Shown: one piece after another, positions 1 through 13,105 of the stretch
How positions within the stretch are numbered: the first letter of the stretch is position 1
Layout of the letters: each line of letters starts with the position of its first letter
Assembly (NCBI GenBank): GCA_003993805.1
Contig: RSEF01000004.1
Span: forward strand, 24,141,206 to 24,205,205
Source of the DNA: Himantopus leucocephalus
Lineage: Eukaryota; Chordata; Aves; Charadriiformes; Recurvirostridae
Length of the DNA stretch: 64,000 nucleotides
Reading direction: 5' to 3'
Notes under the pieces: generated by a model
Databases searched by the model: none
What the model saw: only the letters and a program-made list of their open reading frames with translations
Told to the model about the DNA's origin: nothing
Program-made: the position numbers and the translations under genes

Positions 1-786
1 GGTTTTCCATAAAATTATCTAATTGCTTTAGTCACCATTTTGCTTTGCTAGCTGCGTTTTGCTAGCCATCTGTGTTTTATTCTGTTTTAACCACTTTCTG
101 TAGTTCCTCAGTCCTTCTACAACATGCTTTTTGCAGCTGTGGGAAAGCCAAAATACGTCCAGCAGAAGCAGCTAGAAAAGAATAAGAAAGGTGAAATAAA
201 CTAAATATACTACCATGACTGGAGTTTAAGTTTCCATTCTTGATAATTTTCAGTGTATGTTCAGAGATGTGTCAATGAAAGTAAATTTTGCAATGGAAGA
301 ATGAAATGGCAGCTTGAGTCTAAATCCAAAAATATATGATTTTGATTGTATTAGGCATTTATGGGAAGTGACTAGATTCTGGGTTTGAGAACAGGAAAGT
401 CTTTCTTAGTAATACTCTTTAAAAGTGACTTAAAAGGTATTTAAAACCTTAATTGGTTTGTTTATTTGTTTTAAATCAATATTTCAGCTTATTTTGCTAC
501 ATCAGTTTTGAGAAACAAATTGATGGTTCTACTGTAGGGATCTTGACTTTGTCTCAAGTAATGCTGTCTACAGAGTACTGGAGGAATGTTGTTCTAACCT
601 ATGCATTATTGGAGTGTTAAGCAGAAAGGAGAGAAGTGCACAGAATGTGTAGATAATTTTCTCTGCTATCCTCATCATGTCAGAACCTAGAAAAAAAAAG
701 AGTGTAAACTGTGCTAGAGTGTAGATTGTGCCTTAATTAGAAAACACTAAAATGAATTTAGTCTATTTGGTTCTAGTTAGTTCTGG

Positions 787-834
787 TTTGGTGGTTGGTT
801 TTTTAGTTTTTGGGGGGGTTTTTTTGCCCTACAT
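787..834. repeat. G/T-rich low-complexity tract
   Basis: A run built almost only of G and T, including a block of seven G followed by seven T. It resembles the low-complexity GGTTT-type tracts common in bird genomes. No gene lies beside it. Confidence 0.6.
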
Positions 835-1289
835 ACCTTCAACACAAAGCCTCTCTGAAATTTATGAGTGGATTTTCTGTGTTGCACAATTCAGGACACC
901 GAGCAAGCAGGCATAGGAGCGTCCTTCTGACCTAATGAAATGATTTGCAATTCTGAAAGTGAATTCTCCTATTGTTAAAACATATTCGATAATAGATTTT
1001 GTGGCTTTGTATTATGACGTGCTTTGAGGCAGAAAAAAATGAGTCCATTCAGTGGTCAGTAGGTTTATATCCAGGCAATGATGTCCTTATGGTATTAGCA
1101 CAGCATTGTATATCACTTTATATTTATCTACTGAATTTTAGTGATCACTTTAATGTCGAGACAACCAGTTACTCTGAAGGAAGATGCACAGCTCCTTGCA
1201 GTTATTCTTTGTCTTGACTACCTTGAACAACTTTGTATCATTGGCTGTTTTGTGAACCGACTATTCACTGTCATTTCGAGAGTGAATTA

Positions 1290-1309
1290 ATTAATGAATA
1301 TTCATTAAT
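1290..1309. repeat. Perfect 20-bp AT-rich palindrome
   Basis: The two 10-base halves (ATTAATGAAT and its reverse complement) match exactly with no spacer. Overlapping TAATTA-type homeodomain core sequences lie on its left edge. It could be a protein-binding site or a chance AT-rich palindrome; the sequence alone cannot decide. Confidence 0.5.
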
Positions 1310-2106
1310 AAATATGCTGAATGACCTAGACCCCTTCAGGTTTCCAATGGTGACTTCTCTTGACTGAGAAAATTATCAATTATTCTTCATTTCCACCTCC
1401 TGTGTTTTCCCCAGTTATTTATTCAAGTGAGAAGCACAGACCTGGTTTGACACAAATCACTGAAGCAAGATACTTAATAGTATAGAAGCATTGCTGCTGT
1501 GGTAGGAAGAGTGTATAGGGGGACAAAAAGAAATTCTCCATTAACCTCTTCACTGCAATGCTGCTTAGTGTGATCTCAGTAACATGGAAAATCACAAAAT
1601 AGTTAGAAAAGATAAGTAGATGGCAAAGGTTATTCACTAAACACTCTTGGCTTAACCGGTATGAAAAGATTTATTTTGTTGATGGATCAGCAACAGTTCA
1701 ACAGAACAATACGAGCCAGGACAATTAAGGTACTTGTTCTTCAATATTCAAGAATAGCTCATGGATGTGTCTGTAAAGAATGCTACTTTGTTAAAGATAT
1801 ATTGTTTTGTCTTTTCACTACCACTGAAAATGAAGTGAAACAAGAAACCTCCAACACTGAGACAAATGCAGGTATTGTCACATTCATTAAAGTGAGATGA
1901 AATAGCCAGATGACTCAAGAGTGCTGTAGTAAATATGGTAATGCAATGTTAATGCGAGAAAATCATATGTGGGCTAAGACAGGATAAAACTGTTTGTTCT
2001 TTCAGTTTGATAGTTACATATTTTTTGTTCTAAAATCAGTAAAGTGTTGTTTTGTTTTCTGAGACAACTTGGAATACATTAGTTTTATAGTGGAGTAAAT
2101 TTGTTG

Positions 2107-2123
2107 TTTTTTTTTTTTTTTTN
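2107..2123. repeat. Poly-T run ending in an unresolved base
   Basis: Sixteen T are followed by a single N at 2123. The N most likely marks uncertain homopolymer length in the assembly and not a biological feature. Confidence 0.85.
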
Positions 2124-4815
2124 TCACAGCTTGAGGGTTCATGGTAAACAAAAATGCTCCAAATCTGTGAGTGTAGGTGCTTAAAAATTAAGCTTGTGTT
2201 TATATAGCTTATTGAATCAAGAATTAATTCTCAGAATTGAAATGAAAACCATCGTAAAAGAAAAAGAGGAAGTGATTTAGTTACAATTATAGGCAGAATA
2301 TGAAAAAAAGTTGAAGAACTACTTTTACAAGCATACAGGTAAAACATGCAGTGTAAAGAACTATGGATACAAGGAGACATTCACAGAGCAGCAGGCAAAA
2401 CTCCTGATAGTCCATAGAAGGGAGATAATTATAACAATCTGTCTAAATATTTCCCTATAAATTAACTGAAAAGGAGTTATGATGAAGACAGACTAGGATC
2501 ACAGTTCATTGAACAGTTCAATGTAACGGAGTTTCTGAAGTGATATGATAGGGATTAAGGGCTCACCTTTATTGGGTCAAAGGACTAATTGTCCTTTTAA
2601 GGTAAAATTTCATAAGGTAGGTGAGCCAATCTAACAGGGAGCGGGGTGGGGGAATGACTGCCACTTGTAGCTGCAACAGTTGCCTGCTATCTGGTGAGAC
2701 CTCTGCTTTCTAAAGCTTTAGCTGTAATGCCATACAGCCTCCAGAGAGAAGTGGAAAAACTGTGTAAGTCAAGAGAAGTATCCCCAGAACATTCTGGGGG
2801 GGTAGAACAGAAAGGAAAAATTAAAAAAAAAAAAAAAGGAGAATTTATTTAGCCTAAGTGGACACCACAGCAGTTGAAAACCTTGCATGGACATTACTTA
2901 ACTGAAACACATGAAAGGTCTTGTTATGTTTATAGGTACAAATATCCTTCATATATTTGAGTCCTTATTTGGATAGATAACCATTGGATATAGGTTGAGT
3001 AGGGAGTTCAAAATTTGTCTGACTATACATATACGCAGAGTTTCCATGTAAATTACATAACATATACAATATAATTGTCTATGGCTTCATGGTACTTGGA
3101 AAAATATCAGTGGAAGGTTTTCCCGACACTCTCCTTTCTTTTTCCAACAGAGTAACTGATTGTGGAATATTTTTAATTTTCCTATTTATCACCTTGTTGA
3201 AGTGTCAGTTCCAAACCTTAAAAATAGCCAAAAGCAAAATGAATGCGGCTGTGATTGTTATTGTTGCCAAATGGCAACTTTTCCTTTGCAGGGACAGGGA
3301 GAGGGATTGGACTTAACTGTTTGCATTTTTTTGTTTGTTTCTGAAAAGGGCTTTAATTTCATGTTGCAATTACTGTTTGGGTATGAAATCCATTTAATTC
3401 TGCACATTATCTGCAACAAACCTCTCAACATGCAGAGGGGTACAACTGCTGCCCAGCTCCCATGAAAGGTGTCAGCTGTACCCAAATCCTCTTTTATTTC
3501 CTTCTAAAGAGCTTTGGTGTACACTATTGATATGTAATCGCACGGCATTGGTGCATGTGAGGTATTTCACGCGTTAGAAATATTTGCCAAATTTTTTCCC
3601 TTCTTTCTGGAGCAAATACAGGAATTTTACAGTAAGTTCACTAATCAAAGCCTTCTGCTTTGTTTTTAGTATTTGGTGTCATTGGTGATTCTTAGATGAA
3701 TGTAGTGTCCAAAGATCACACCCTAGGTCAGGATTGCCTTTCTGGCATCCCTGATATGAAGACAGATGTGAAGAAAAAACCAGTCGTGGTTTCAAGAAGT
3801 TTTCAGCCTAAATAGACAATGCACAGAAAGTGGAGGAGAGAGAAAAAGGAGTGATTTTCCCTCTTGCCACCTAACTGTTGTACAGATGACCAAAACTTAA
3901 GTCTTCTAACTGTCATCCAAGTGCTGTATCCCTACACTAATTTGCTTCTAGGTAAATTTAACAGAACTAGCCCTGTCAGTATGACTGATGTAGCAGCTGC
4001 AGAATTCGTTTTTAAAGAAATAAATATAAGCTGAAGGAATAGTGCACTTGTTGATAATGGGAACAACAGAATTATAACTTACAAATATGAATTGCAGTTT
4101 TTAGTATTTTAAAATGCATATCTAGATTGGGGTTTAAAATTTACAATGGTGTTTGGGAATACTTTTTTCCTCCCCTCCTTTTTAGGAGCCTCATCTAGTT
4201 TAGTGGCACGAATCTTGTGCATCAGAAGATCCTCTAAGCAATATATGGTGTTTTCAGATTTCCAAGAACATGGAATGCATTTCAAGACAGGGTGTGGTTA
4301 TATGACAGTATTTGAATCAAAGTGCGTCTTACAATTTTTTTTTATATAACTGTAAATTCATTTTGAAAAGCAACAGCCATACTAAAGTGTGAAAATCACA
4401 CTCCCCAGGGTTTGGCACCAGAGGTATTTTGCTTCTTGAGGTCATATCTAGTGTTTTAATAAGACTTAGCACGTTCTTCAGAAACTCTTACCATGAGGTA
4501 AATCTGAATGATATTTGTGGACCGGTGATGATACCAAGTTTTCTCCTAGCAGGCAGGAACACTTGCAGTAAATGCAGTATATTCATATGTCCATTCAGGA
4601 AACTGAAACACAGGACTCTACCCTTCATCTGGCTTGACACAGTTGAAGGACATAGCTGAAGCAGTGTGCACAAAAAGCTGCCTGCAACCAGTCAACGAAT
4701 TAGTTTGAACACTTCTTTTGTATAAAATGTGTGCTGCGTAGAAGCACCATTAGAATTTGTAGGTATGATACCAAGAACATAATTAGGTATCTGTTTCTAG
4801 ATATGCAGCTATTAT

Positions 4816-4909
4816 GTTTTGGTTCGGGTTTTGGAGGGGGCGGGGTTGGTGGTTTTTTGTTTGGTTGTTTTTTGGTTTGGTGTTTTTTTGTTTTGGTTTT
4901 TTTTTTATG
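4816..4909. repeat. G/T-rich low-complexity tract with G runs
   Basis: The tract contains three G runs of three or more within about 20 bases (4826-4828, 4836-4840, 4842-4845), then a long stretch of T runs broken by GG. The left part has some potential to form a G-quadruplex on the plus strand. It is otherwise simple sequence. Confidence 0.6.
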
Positions 4910-5659
4910 GTGTGCATTTACTTTACAGTATAGTAATACTAGTAGGAGAAAATAACTTTAAAGCTCTAATTTGCCTGTCTGAAGTCTATGCCATATAAAC
5001 AATTCATTTTGACCCAACATCTGTTTAGTGTTTTCACCTTTTGAGAATAGGTTATTAGAGTAGCTACAGCACACAAACGTCATTTATGGAGTAACAGGGG
5101 AAAATACCAGATGGTATTTTGCCATAACAATGTGGTTACTTCAAAGCTAGTGGCATTGCTGCTACTGTGTAGTATCCTGGTCATATAGCTAATGACAACA
5201 TAGGCCCCTGCTGTGCTTAATTTTTCTGATTATTCTATAAATGGTGCAAAAACTCATTAGAATTACCATGCTTTGTGCAGGTCTGCAACTTTCATATGTT
5301 TCTCTATTTCTTGATAGCCTTTTTGTGGAAAGATTTTTAATACAACACATACACATCTTTTCTTTTCCTGTGTGTACTGTCTAGTGTACACAATTTATGT
5401 AGTTACAATTTACACTTCCCAAAGTCACTTTTTAACACTGCAAATCAGTTATTAACTGTACACACTTCCTACTATTTTTACATTATTGTATCAGAATAGA
5501 TACACAGACAGTCTTCTGACATGTGATGTAATTGAGTGTCATGATTCTGTTGGTTCTGTTTTACCTCAAACCAGGACATTGAGAAAAATCTTTAGTCATC
5601 TGAGGAAACAAAAAAAATATTGTCAAAACAGAGGTTGTGATAGGTAGTAGGATCATTGC

Positions 5660-6525
5660 CAAAATTTTCCAACATTTCAGACAGTGCAAAAGTGGGAGGA
5701 GTGCTTGGTAGACCAGAGGGTTGTGTTGCTATTCAGAGGTACCTCAACAGGCTGGGTAAATGGACAGAGAGCACTCAAAGTTCAACCAAGGGAAATGCAA
5801 AGTCCTGCATCTGAGGAGGAACAACCCGCTGTGCTTAGTACAGGTTGGTAACTGCCTGAAAAGCAGCTTTGCAGGGAAGGTACTGCGGGACAAGAAGTTG
5901 ACCATGAACCAGCCATGCACTCTCATTGCAAACTACTCAAACAGCTTCTTGGGCTGCATTAGGAAGAGTGTTGCCAGCAGGTCAGGTGAAGTGATCCTCC
6001 CCTTTTACTCAGCCCTACGCTACTTCGGTGAGGCCATATCTGGAGTGCTGAGTCTAGTTCTGGGCTCCCCAGTGAAAGTGAGACATGAACATACTGGAGT
6101 GAGTCAAGTAAAGGCCACAAAGATGGCAAAGGGACTGGAGCATCTGTCATACAGGGAGAAACTTGGAAATGTTTAACCTAGAGAAGAGAAGACTCAGGAG
6201 GGATCCTTCCAATGTGTATAAATATCTGGTGGGAGGAAGTAAAGGCAATAGAGCCAGACGGTTCTCCATGGTGCCCATTGACAGAATAAGTGTCAGCGGG
6301 CACGAACCGAAACACAAGACATTCCATCCGAACATAAAAAAATACTTTTTTATTGTGAGGATGGTTGAACACTGGGACCAGCTGCGCAGGCTGGTTGTGG
6401 AGTCGTCATCCTTGGACACTGTCTTGGGCAACCTGCTATGGGTGACCCTGCTTGAAAAGGAGGGTTGGATTAGAGTATATCCAGAGATCCCTTTGAACCT
6501 CAACTGTTTTGTGTTTCTGTGATCA
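5660..6525 (+). mobile_element. CR1 LINE, 5'-truncated 3' portion
   Basis: This is the longest CR1 copy in the window. It begins in the last part of the reverse-transcriptase ORF region, around the words 'gggaggagtgcttggtagac' and 'gttgaccatgaaccagccat'. It runs through the conserved 3' segment ('gaacactgggaccagctgcg') and ends near 6525 with a degraded form of the CR1 terminal repeat ('gtgtttctgtgatc'). Both 138- and 119-residue open frames inside it are CR1-derived and interrupted, so no functional enzyme is encoded. Typical CR1 biology explains the 5' truncation. Divergence from the consensus I remember is clearly visible, so this is not a recent insertion. Confidence 0.93.
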
Positions 6526-6663
6526 GGAACTATGTAGGCATGGATAAAAAGTCAGGGAAGACATGCAGGTAGATTTTGGGCACCACCACTGTTGGTTTTT
6601 TTTCTTGTTGGATTCCTAATCTTACTGGAATGTGGTTCAATACTTTAATTGGTGATTTCAAAG

Positions 6664-6682
6664 CAAAGTTTGCGAAACTTTG
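6664..6682. repeat. Short perfect inverted repeat
   Basis: CAAAGTTT and AAACTTTG flank a 3-base GCG loop. An octamer-like ATGCAAAT lies about 30 bases downstream at 6710-6717. Function is unknown; a repeat this short can be chance. Confidence 0.4.
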
Positions 6683-7327
6683 TTTCTTACAATTAAGCAT
6701 TTAAATTTTATGCAAATAATGGAAAGCACCTACACAAATATTTCAAAGACTGGAAAATCATCCATACAATGGAAGACCAGAGGATCTCGGTTTCTCAAAG
6801 ATATAGTTAAAAGGTTACTTGATCATATCTGCTGACAGATCATGCTCACAGTCTCTGTTTCACTTCTTTTCAATCTGTATGCTCTATGCCATTCTCTGTG
6901 CTCAACCATTAATGGTTATGCAATATTATTTATTAGTGCTTTGAAAACTGTCTGTTTGCAGTAATATATTAAACTATTTTAGCACTAGAAATACCAAGTA
7001 TTGTCAGCCAATATGGTGGAAATCATATTCTAACACCTACTATGATTGTACACAGGTTTGGAAAATAACACCAAAGCATCTCTTTTTTAGAATGCAAGTG
7101 GTTTACAGCTTAAAAAGATCTCTGACTGTGGCTCTAGTGATAGAACAGTTTTAGAGATAAGTTCAAACATTCAAGGGACTCAAAAAAGAGTGAAAGCATC
7201 CAATGTAAATCCATTCCAAAACTACATATACAACTCTATTAAGTTCCTTTGAAGACTTCAAATGCAGTTCTTAACATCTTTTTCAAGTTATTGTTTGTGG
7301 TGGTGCAGACCCTCTTCCTCAGGCCAC

Positions 7328-7435
7328 CTGCAATGTCAGGACCAGCCAATTGGTTTTGGTAGCCTGAACAAAGACACTGGCATTTGAATGAGTTACATCT
7401 CCAGGAGGCAATCTGTCTTTCACTTGCACGTAATA
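7328..7435 (-). other. Candidate 108-nt internal exon
   Basis: On the minus strand a segment of exactly 36 codons is bounded by AG upstream and CAG|GTGG downstream. It reads open in phase 0, starting YYVQVKDRLPPGD and ending TNWLVLTLQ. A second frame over the same bases is also open as part of an 88-residue frame at 7239-7505 with a hydrophobic start. The donor is acceptable, but the acceptor tract is only moderately pyrimidine-rich. I do not recognise the peptide as any family. It could be a real exon, a remnant of an old coding element, or chance. Confidence 0.22.
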
Positions 7436-7680
7436 CTTCGTTGAAAGTAATTTGAAATAGGTAAATAAATAATCCCAGAGTAATTACTGTACTTAACTTT
7501 AACATTTCCTGATAATTATTTTTAATAGGACCTAAAAAGTTTCCATTTGTTTCATTATACTTAATTTGATAAACTTTAAAACATTAGAGACATTTCTGAA
7601 TGGAGCACTGTGCCCTAAACATTTGAGAATGACAAATTACACGCATTGCATTGTTTTTTCTGACTAACTACACTACTAAC

Positions 7681-7705
7681 TAATGTTAATGGCTCATTAA
7701 CATTA
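7681..7705. repeat. Perfect hairpin with 11-bp arms
   Basis: TAATGTTAATG and its exact reverse complement flank the 3-base loop GCT. The arms are AT-rich. No transposon ends or gene are seen beside it. Confidence 0.5.
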
Positions 7706-10298
7706 TATGAGCACCAGGTCTCAACATTTTAACCATAAAATAATTATGTAAAAAGCTGGTCAAGTAGCTGACGTTGACCTATGAGTATGTTTTTTTCTGG
7801 TATTACGTTTTTTATCCAAAGCTTGTTTCAGTCAAAAGACTCCTATCTGCAAGGCTACTTTGGATATAAGCTAAATGTAAACCTGCATCATTCTTCACCA
7901 AGTGCTGGCATTGAAATGGAGGAGAAATTAGTCACTATTGCTGATTTTTGATGGTTATTTTGCAGGAGTGGAGCGCGGGAGTGGTATTGCTACCTTTTCG
8001 TTGTGTGTCTAGTGAAAAGGGAGTTTTCTGCAGTGTAAGGGAGTATTTCCTGGGTACAACTAGAATACAACTGGAAGCAGTAATTTTTCCTGAATCACAT
8101 ATATGTCTTTCTAACTCATATGACATACACTACAAAGATGAGTGTATGAAATCCATAATGTGAAGACAGAGATTGTGCTGGAAGGAGGATGTATGCTAGC
8201 AAGTTCTATGGGGAAAAGATAAAAGGAAGTTAATAAATACTGAATTCTGTTAGTACAGTTTAAAGCAGTAAATAAGGTTAGCAAAATCATTCTTTTGCAA
8301 TCACTTCACCTAAACATAAGAATACTTTACTCAGTTGGATTCCTAAATTTAGCTTCTGGTATATCTGAGGTTTTTTTGATGTTAACAGATATTTTTAGTG
8401 AACTTGTATATTTAATTTCACACATCACCAGCATCTTAAAAGCTGATGAAAGATAGGCAAGTTGGTATAAGATGCATAATAGACTTTTTGCAAACTAGAT
8501 ATTTTCCTGCTATAGAACAGTAATTTCAGGTAATAACATAAAACTTAAGAGGAGGAATTTTCTTTGAAATTTTTATCTAAATTGTAGTAATATTTCCAGT
8601 ACTTTCCAAACATACCTTTATGGTGATACATGAGAAGGAAGAAGACATGCAAAAAAAAATATCCATCTGAAAAAAATGATATACAAAGAGAATAGCTAAT
8701 CTCCTGTGGACATGGTGGATGAATACATTTTTTAAAAAGAATGATGGATCACATTTGAGCTCTTAAAAGATTTGACAAGCCCAACATACAGGAGCCATAT
8801 CATGTTTGTAATTGCAAGAAAATCACATTATTTATGATCTCTTATGTCTTGAACACATGATCAACTCAGATAGTAATCCTGTGAGAACGTCTTTTTACTG
8901 TTTCTTTCTGACATACAACTGTAAAACTGGCCCAGAAATGCTATTTAACAGGCATGAAAATATTCTTCTGTGAACTGATGAATGAAACATATAGTGTAGA
9001 CAGCACATTCAGTGTGAAAATGAAACATGTTTTTTCCTTCTATGAAAGAAGAAAATGGAAGCTGTGAATGGAAATGTCATGCTTCCATAGTGCTAACGTC
9101 ATTTCCATAATTGTTTAGGATAATTATGTTTTGGAATATCTGTATTCCTCAGAGCTTTTTAAAGTGCAGATAAATTGAAAACAGGGGCTTAAAAGATTTT
9201 GTGATGTTGAGAATACTTAGTTGGAAGTTTATATTGTATGATATTATTAAGATGTTACATTATATTTTTATGTTCTCTGAATGACATTGCTACACAATAT
9301 GATATTGAATTTTCATTTAACATGAAAATGCTTTTCAAACATTGCTAGAAGAAGACTTATTAGTTACTTATCTTGAGTTCTCAAAATAGTTAAGAGCAGT
9401 CAGCCTTACCATGATCACTCTTCATATCTGTGCAATTGACTGCAAAGTAAACTTAGGGTTTAAATTCAGTCATTGCCATAAGTAGTGGGATAATGCAATT
9501 CATTCAAAAGACAAAACTGTAAAGTTTTTAATAACAGTTCCCCTTTAATAGCTATGCATATCTGTACATTCCAAGAGTGATATAAAAGCCAATATTTTGA
9601 TTTGAAAGTGCTACAAAAGATGAATATGAATCATAATCCAAATAAATAGGGACTGCATGTCTTAAGGGTCTCCACAATGGTCAACACTCAAGTTATGTGA
9701 CTGAATATTTGGTGTCTCTTTGATTGCATTTGCAGTCTCTATAAGTTACTGGTTTGTGTCAAACAGCCACATCAGTTTATTCAACTGCTGACATGTATGT
9801 CTGGCATTACGGACTACTGCAAATTGGATGAATCTGGAGTTTTAAATCTAGCATGAGTTAGACTACTTCCCTTTATGACTTCAAAATCTTCTTAGCATTC
9901 ATCTTTCCAGACAAATTTTCTCTTAGTTAGCTAATGTAACGGTGCTGCCTGGTCTTTCTAATTCACAGAGGCCTACTGATCCTCCTTCTCCTTGACGTCT
10001 GTAGACATTTTCCATTCAGTGTGGGGGTGAAGCTTAATCCGTGCTTTCTGATTATATGCCTCATGGAAGTAATGCAGTGATTTGTCACATAAACCCTGAC
10101 TCCTTAGAAAGCGTTACAGTCCTTTATGCTCCTACCAGATGTTTCTCACATTTTTTTTCTGGCAACTAATGAAGTAATGTAAATCTAAAAAGATATCTTC
10201 AGTCCTAAAAACCTGTGTTAAATCACTTACTGCTCTCTCAATTTATGAATCTGAAAGATCCTTGTGATGTTACTACATTCTTTCTTCTTGTTCTTCAG

Positions 10299-10324
10299 CT
10301 GCCAGTGAAGTCGAACAATTCCAG
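10299..10324 (+). other. Candidate 26-nt microexon
   Basis: A very strong pyrimidine tract ending in CAG (10276-10298) is followed after 26 bases by CAG|GTAATA. Two frames are open: LPVKSNNS, or ASEVEQFQ with two carried bases. The length is not a multiple of three, so inclusion would shift a reading frame. No flanking exon is recognisable. Chance is a serious alternative in T-rich DNA. Confidence 0.2.
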
Positions 10325-13105
10325 GTAATAAGCCAAAAAAATACTAAAAAAATATTTAAATCCAAAGTGTCTTCTCTAGTTTGTCACACTGTCCATGAGA
10401 GTATGACATGTCCTGTAATTAATGCTTCTCTTAAGGTTCGTTGATCAGATTTACTTCAGGTGCTAGTTCATTTGTCAATGAATTCAAACACGTGGGTTAT
10501 AGTGATATCCCAGGGAATTCTCCATGCAAGCTGGGCTAAAGCTTTTTGGTAGTAGTATACACTGCATTGCATTAAAAGCAAATAGTTACTCCACTTCTGG
10601 CTTTTTGCTAGTTGAAGAGTTCCACTGCAATAACCTCTGCCTTTACAATGTCTACAAGTATAATAATGCTTGGGACCCTTTCAGGAACCAGTTTTCTTTT
10701 GTCTGTAGGATGCCTGTGGACAGCTTGCACATCGCTTTCTTCTTATACTACCATGTTACCAGAAATCATATCTTAAATTATTATAGCTGATAGTGAACTG
10801 ATGCTAAGAAGCTAGTAGTTAAGTGATAATACCTTGAAGAAAGAGGTAGGGGATTTTTTTTTTTTTAATTAAGACAGGCTTCATAGAGTCCTATGGACTC
10901 TCATTTGTTAAGTGATTATAATGCAGGTGTCCTCCATCCACAAGATCACATGGATGTTGATCCCATGGTAAGGTATGGGTGGTTGTGCAATGGGGGCTGC
11001 CACCCCCTGTGAGAGGCAGCAGGAAGCTGGCAGGAAGATTTATGCACATTGCAGCCTGCCTACATCTGAAATGCCTTTGGGAAGAGATTGACAAGCAGGA
11101 CATTGTGAGCTGTATGAGTTGTTCTGATGACTTATCACAGTTTTCAGTGAGGAGGTTGAACACTCCTCCTTTCGTGTAATCTGGTATCTGTCTGCCCATC
11201 TGTAATTCAGCTATAACTTGGTCTATGAGGGTTTTTTCCTGCCGTTACTCTGCTCTGAATGCATGTTGGGAAGTTCCCATGCTAGGTGATTTTAAATGAT
11301 GGTTCATTTCAGATTCCTTCATTATTTACACTTGACATAAGCATTATTCTCATTGCTATCTAAATTATGCTACTTTTTCTCTCATTATATGATGTTCCAA
11401 ATATTCCTTTCTCTTCATAATGTGAGAAAGGTCACAAGTACCCAGAGGTATGATATCTCTCTGTGACAGTAACAAATGTAGATCTGAAATAAAGAGTTTG
11501 TCTGCGTTAATATCCACTGGAGGAATAAAGTCTGAACTAGGAAAACCTGTTATGACTTGTAGTGAAAATCACATTGTTCATGTACATTTAAACCAATTTC
11601 AGTCTTTTGGCATTGAAAACATCTGTGGCTGTGGTTTTACGTGCTATAACTTGCTGTATGTGTTACCATTTTGGCCCTTATGCACCCATTTCCATTTATT
11701 GTCCAGAAAGTGTGTTCCTTTATGAATTGAAAGTTTTCAAGCTTACAGTTTGGATCTTCTCATGTCCTCCGATTATGACTGGACAGAAAGCAATAGCATA
11801 CCTTTTAGCATTATTTGGTTAATCTTTACATATTTACCTGCGATTTTTTATTCTTAGCGTGTTTGGAAAATGTAAAATTTTTCCAGAACTCCTTTCTTGA
11901 AAAGTGCTTAGTATTACTCCTGTTATGTGGAGTACAAAATCAAAACAGTAATAGACATTTACTAACGTGAAATCTCTACATAGCAGGTGGTAGGTTTTGA
12001 GTCGGTAGCCTCGATACATTATTACATCTAACGGAATGAAGTTTGAATAAAAGGAGTTCCTCAGCATTCTCTAGTGGTAGTTGTGTGGCAGAAGTTGAAA
12101 CTATTAATTTGGTGGCACTTCAACTCCACAAAGAAGGAGTTGAGATATATCTATGAAGTCAAATATACACAATCGCAAAGCGGCTTAACGTATTTTTCAA
12201 AATACCAGGATGCAAGCCAGTTTTCATCTGGCAGCCACGTAGGACTGCACAAAGCCTGAGCTAAGTAGTTCATCTTTGCATCGTGACCATGTAGGCATAT
12301 CTGCAAAGAGATGGGCTTGTTTATAGGGGGCTAGATTGTATCCTGAGCGATAGCTAACCCCAGCTAGGATCAGAGGAATTTCATATGTAACACTGAGAAT
12401 CAAATGTGGCACAGAGTTAGTGCTTTGAAGAAATTAATCTCCGTGGCTAAGTGGCAGTTCATCATTGCAGAACTGTGTGGTTTTAGATGACTGCATACTT
12501 TACCACTCTTATAGGAATCTGCTGTATCATTAAATATATTTGGATTTTTTTTTTCCTGGAGCCTTGACTGTCTTAAAGTCATGAAGATACCTGGTGAAAT
12601 ATGAGCATATCATCCATTACTGCCCTAATATAAATGATTTTGATAAGGTTGGAAGGAGATGAGCCAAATAAAATGTTTTATTCTGCAAAAGTGCAGCTTT
12701 CAGGTAACTCTGAAAACACTCAGAGTTTGCATGTGAAAAGAAATGGTCTTTGTCAGCTTTCAAAAACGGTCACGCAATTTTGTTAAATGTTGGTGACAAG
12801 CTCCTAGCTAAGTCAACAAAGTCATTTTGTGTATGAACAAATAGTTCAGATTCCTTTATGTGCAGCAGTGTTTATCTAAAACTAGGTTAATATGAGCCTG
12901 GGGCAAAATGTCTACAGTAAAGTGGTCTCACAGTTAAACTGTCTTCTTAGAGAGTGGCAGAAGATATTTGTGTTAGTTCTGGCAAGTTCAATCAATTATA
13001 CATGTGCAATATTTTGAGTAGAGACATGTTCTACCAAAGATGCTCAAATTAAATACAAACAATAGTAAGTAATTTGTTCTCTCATTTCTTGGTTTATTTA
13101 AACAG

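Larger units (their letters stand above)
1..5659. other. Non-genic AT-rich stretch
   Basis: I see no gene, RNA gene or recognisable transposon here. Open frames are short, lie on both strands, and show no domain or compositional signature. The visible items are simple: G/T-rich tracts near 787-834 and 4816-4909, a T run ending in an unresolved base at 2123, an A run at 2823-2837, and a perfect 20-base palindrome at 1290-1309. Old decayed repeats that I cannot recognise by eye may be present. Confidence 0.65.

Noticed and set aside
5760..6522. Open frames of 119-138 residues on both strands
   Set aside because: They lie wholly inside the CR1 copy, and no intact reverse transcriptase is encoded.
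9900..10800. Suspected minus-strand retroviral remnant
   Set aside because: Translations in all minus frames gave only scattered stops and no polymerase, integrase or envelope motif.
10891..11199. 102-residue minus-strand frame in a less AT-rich patch
   Set aside because: No recognisable domain, and overlapping frames on the other strand are equally open. At most it is an unrecognised old repeat.
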